DNA of 8,153 bases, from the NCBI GenBank assembly GCA_017387165.1, contig JAFOFS010000242.1, positions 1-8,153 of the forward strand. Direction: 5' to 3'. The notes under the pieces were generated by a model. That model was not told the origin of the DNA, did not search any database, and saw only the letters and a list, made by a program, of their open reading frames with translations. The stretch is from Clostridia bacterium. GTDB taxonomy: Bacteria; Bacillota; Clostridia; Oscillospirales; Acutalibacteraceae. Positions 6,529-8,153 of this stretch are shown in pieces. Positions within the stretch are counted from its first letter, which is position 1. Each line of letters begins with the position of its first letter. The translations under genes were made by a program, and so were the position numbers.

Positions 6529-7434
6529 TCATTCCTTACTGCTGAGTAATTTCATAGCCACCTGACCGATGCCGAACGTAAACAGGAACAGCACGACCGA
6601 AATGGCAGCGGCATAACCCATTTCATAACGGATAAACGCATAATCGTACAGGTGCGCCACAATGGTGTGACCGGCGTAGTCGGGGCTGGGCAAGCCTGCC
6701 ACCACCAGCGCAATATCGAACACACCGAACGCATTGACCACCGCGTTGATGATACCGAACAGGATCTGCGGACGAATCTGCGGCAGGATGATGTATATCA
6801 GCTCCTGCAGCGGATTGGCGATACCGTCGATCTGACCGGCCTCCTGCAGCTCCTGCGAGGTGTTCTTCAGACCTGCCAGAAACACCATAAAGCCGGAGCC
6901 CATATTCAGCCATATGGAAATGACGATGATGACCAGCAAAATGGTGTCGGGGTCGGTGTTCCACAAGATCGGCTCGTTGATCACGCCCAAATTAAACAGC
7001 ACGTTGTTGATCAGACCGTAGCGGTCGGCGGAGAAGAAATACATCCACACCACCGACATCGCGATCGCGCTGGTCAGCGACGGAGCGTAAAACAGCAGCG
7101 AGAACAGCTTGCTTGCGGGAGCTTTGTTGATGATCCACGCAAACAGGAAGGAAGCGATCAGACCGATCGGACCGCTGATAACCGCAAACACCGCCGTGTT
7201 GCCGACCGCCGTGATAAACACGTCGTCGTCCATAAACAACAGCTTGTAGTTGGTCAGTCCCACAAAGGACGGCTCCTGAAACAGATTGTAATCGGTCAGG
7301 CTGAGGAACACCGCCACCACAATGGGCGCCAGCACGAAAATCACGTACAGCACCAAAAAGGGCAGGACGAACAGCACGCCGGTCTTATACATATTCACTT
7401 TTTTCATAAAGGCATTGCCCAATGTTTTTTGCAT
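6529..7434 (-). CDS. Sugar ABC transporter permease, MalF-like (pair A, first subunit)
   Basis: This is a complete 301-residue permease subunit of a CUT1-type importer. It has membrane helices at about 17-46, 80-103, 110-134, 166-189, 223-246 and 276-296, and the common external NNVLFNLG stretch at 143-150 (compare the NxxL pattern of the family). The EAA loop at 198-218 reads EAGQIDGIANPLQELIY and ends ILP. It has Gly in place of the third Ala and one residue more than the usual 20. The PLQELIY part resembles the RWQELWYITLP form I recall in a Firmicute subgroup, so it is probably a lineage trait and not a defect. The ATG at 7434 is 8 nt after AGAGGT, and the binding-protein gene ends 19 nt upstream. 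An internal ATG at 7407 has no binding site. It acts with the 5638-6522 product and receives substrate from the binding protein upstream. Confidence 0.95.
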   Translation of the reverse strand: MQKTLGNAFMKKVNMYKTGVLFVLPFLVLYVIFVLAPIVVAVFLSLTDYNLFQEPSFVGLTNYKLLFMDDDVFITAVGNTAVFAVISGPIGLIASFLFAWIINKAPASKLFSLLFYAPSLTSAIAMSVVWMYFFSADRYGLINNVLFNLGVINEPILWNTDPDTILLVIIVISIWLNMGSGFMVFLAGLKNTSQELQEAGQIDGIANPLQELIYIILPQIRPQILFGIINAVVNAFGVFDIALVVAGLPSPDYAGHTIVAHLYDYAFIRYEMGYAAAISVVLFLFTFGIGQVAMKLLSSKE

Positions 7435-7453
7435 AACCGTCGACCTCTGTCAA

Positions 7454-8153
7454 TCAATCGTCAAATACACCGTATTCCTGCTGCTTTCGGCGCAGCTCGA
7501 TATCGATATCCTCCACCGCTTCTTCCCACGAATCGCGGAAATCCTCGCCGCTTTCCACGCAGCGGGTCCAGGCGTTGAGGATATGACGGCTGGTGTAGTA
7601 GCCGCCGAGCACCGCCTGGCTTTCCACGTTGTTGTCAAAGAAGGTGTTGATGACCTCCATCTCCTCACGGGAGAAGGACAAGGTGGAAAACGCCTGTTTG
7701 TTGGCCGAGAAGTAGCGGGCGGTGATGCCCAGCTGGTTCTCGATCTCGTTGGCGAATTTGGTCTGCGTTTCATCCGACATCCACCACTTGAGGAATTCCC
7801 AGGAGGCGTCGATCTTATCGCTCTGGCTCATAATGACCGAGCAATCGATCGGGGCGCCGCTGCTGTAGCGGCACAGGCCGTCCTCGGTCACCGTTCCGGG
7901 CAGCGGAGCGATCGCCCAGTTGCCGGTAATTTCGGGAGCAGCGGAAGTAAAGGTGAGATAGTCGGACGCCTGCCCGATCATCATCGGCAGATCACCGGTG
8001 CGGAAACGGGTGAAGTAGTTGGAAGCAACCGGAATGCTGTAGTTGATATTCAGCTCGCAGGTCTGCTTAAAGGCGGTGAACGCCTCCGGCGTGCCGAGAG
8101 CGGAATAGTGGCCGTCGTCGGTGTAATACTGACCGCCGTTTTGCCACAGGAAC
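7454..8153 (-). CDS. Extracellular solute-binding protein of a sugar ABC importer, C-terminal 232 residues only
   Basis: The frame enters from the right edge (first full codon at 8152) and ends with a TGA at 7456-7454. The visible part matches the C-terminal half of a family 1 solute-binding protein (MalE-like): FLWQNGG at the start, a segment where TPEAFTAFKQ precedes FRTGDLPMMIG, then WAIAPLPGT. The SSGAPIDCSVIMSQSDKID segment and ASWEFLKWWMSDETQTKFA follow, both typical of the second lobe and hinge of these proteins. The tail is helical and charged (EEAVEDIDIELRRKQQEYG). It would be a lipoprotein that captures a carbohydrate outside the cell and hands it to permease pair A, whose first gene starts 19 nt downstream. 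The signal peptide, lipobox and first lobe lie outside the window, so the ligand class cannot be judged. Confidence 0.93.
   Translation of the reverse strand, partial: FLWQNGGQYYTDDGHYSALGTPEAFTAFKQTCELNINYSIPVASNYFTRFRTGDLPMMIGQASDYLTFTSAAPEITGNWAIAPLPGTVTEDGLCRYSSGAPIDCSVIMSQSDKIDASWEFLKWWMSDETQTKFANEIENQLGITARYFSANKQAFSTLSFSREEMEVINTFFDNNVESQAVLGGYYTSRHILNAWTRCVESGEDFRDSWEEAVEDIDIELRRKQQEYGVFDD

Noticed and set aside
6652..7578. A 308-codon open frame on the plus strand
   Set aside because: It is the antisense shadow of the pair A first permease and the end of the binding-protein gene, with His/Gln/Asp-rich composition and no recognisable motif.

Overview
Every gene supported in this window lies on the minus strand, and together they look like one long operon read from the right edge to the left. 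Gaps between genes run from 1 to about 36 nt, and nearly every start has a clear Shine-Dalgarno (SD) sequence. The strong purine-rich SDs, two probable GTG starts, the moderately high GC content by eye and the protein families point to a Gram-positive Firmicute. A gut-type clostridium of the Oscillospiraceae/Ruminococcaceae kind is my best guess; this is inference, because no rRNA or other marker gene is present.

Layout in transcription order. (1) 8152-7454: the C-terminal 232 residues of an extracellular solute-binding protein, cut by the window edge. (2) 7434-6529 and 6522-5638: a MalF-like and a MalG-like sugar ABC permease (pair A). (3) 5601-4165: a secreted or membrane-anchored protein with NHL beta-propeller repeats, two TPR-like repeats and a C-terminal transmembrane helix. 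(4) 4163-3537: a small polytopic YIP1-family membrane protein. (5) 3518-1341: a large DUF5696-type lipoprotein. (6) 1312-437: a second MalF-like permease of a different subgroup. (7) 420-1: the first 140 residues of a second MalG-like permease (pair B), cut by the window edge.

Read together, this is a carbohydrate uptake locus of CUT1 type (binding protein plus two permeases, with no ATPase gene in view). It is unusual in having two different permease pairs flanking three cell-surface or membrane accessory proteins. The binding protein would deliver a sugar or oligosaccharide to pair A. Pair B probably has its own binding protein just beyond the left edge. The DUF5696 lipoprotein resembles a glycoside-hydrolase-like barrel with a C-terminal beta domain and may bind or process a glycan. 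The NHL/TPR protein and the YIP1 protein could form a membrane scaffold or sensor for the machinery. The substrate cannot be told from the sequence.

The most interesting feature is the three-gene accessory module (NHL-TPR-TM, YIP1, DUF5696) between two permease pairs. Its function is, to my knowledge, not established. No tRNA, rRNA, CRISPR array, insertion sequence, promoter or terminator was seen, and no stretch over 300 bases lacks a gene.
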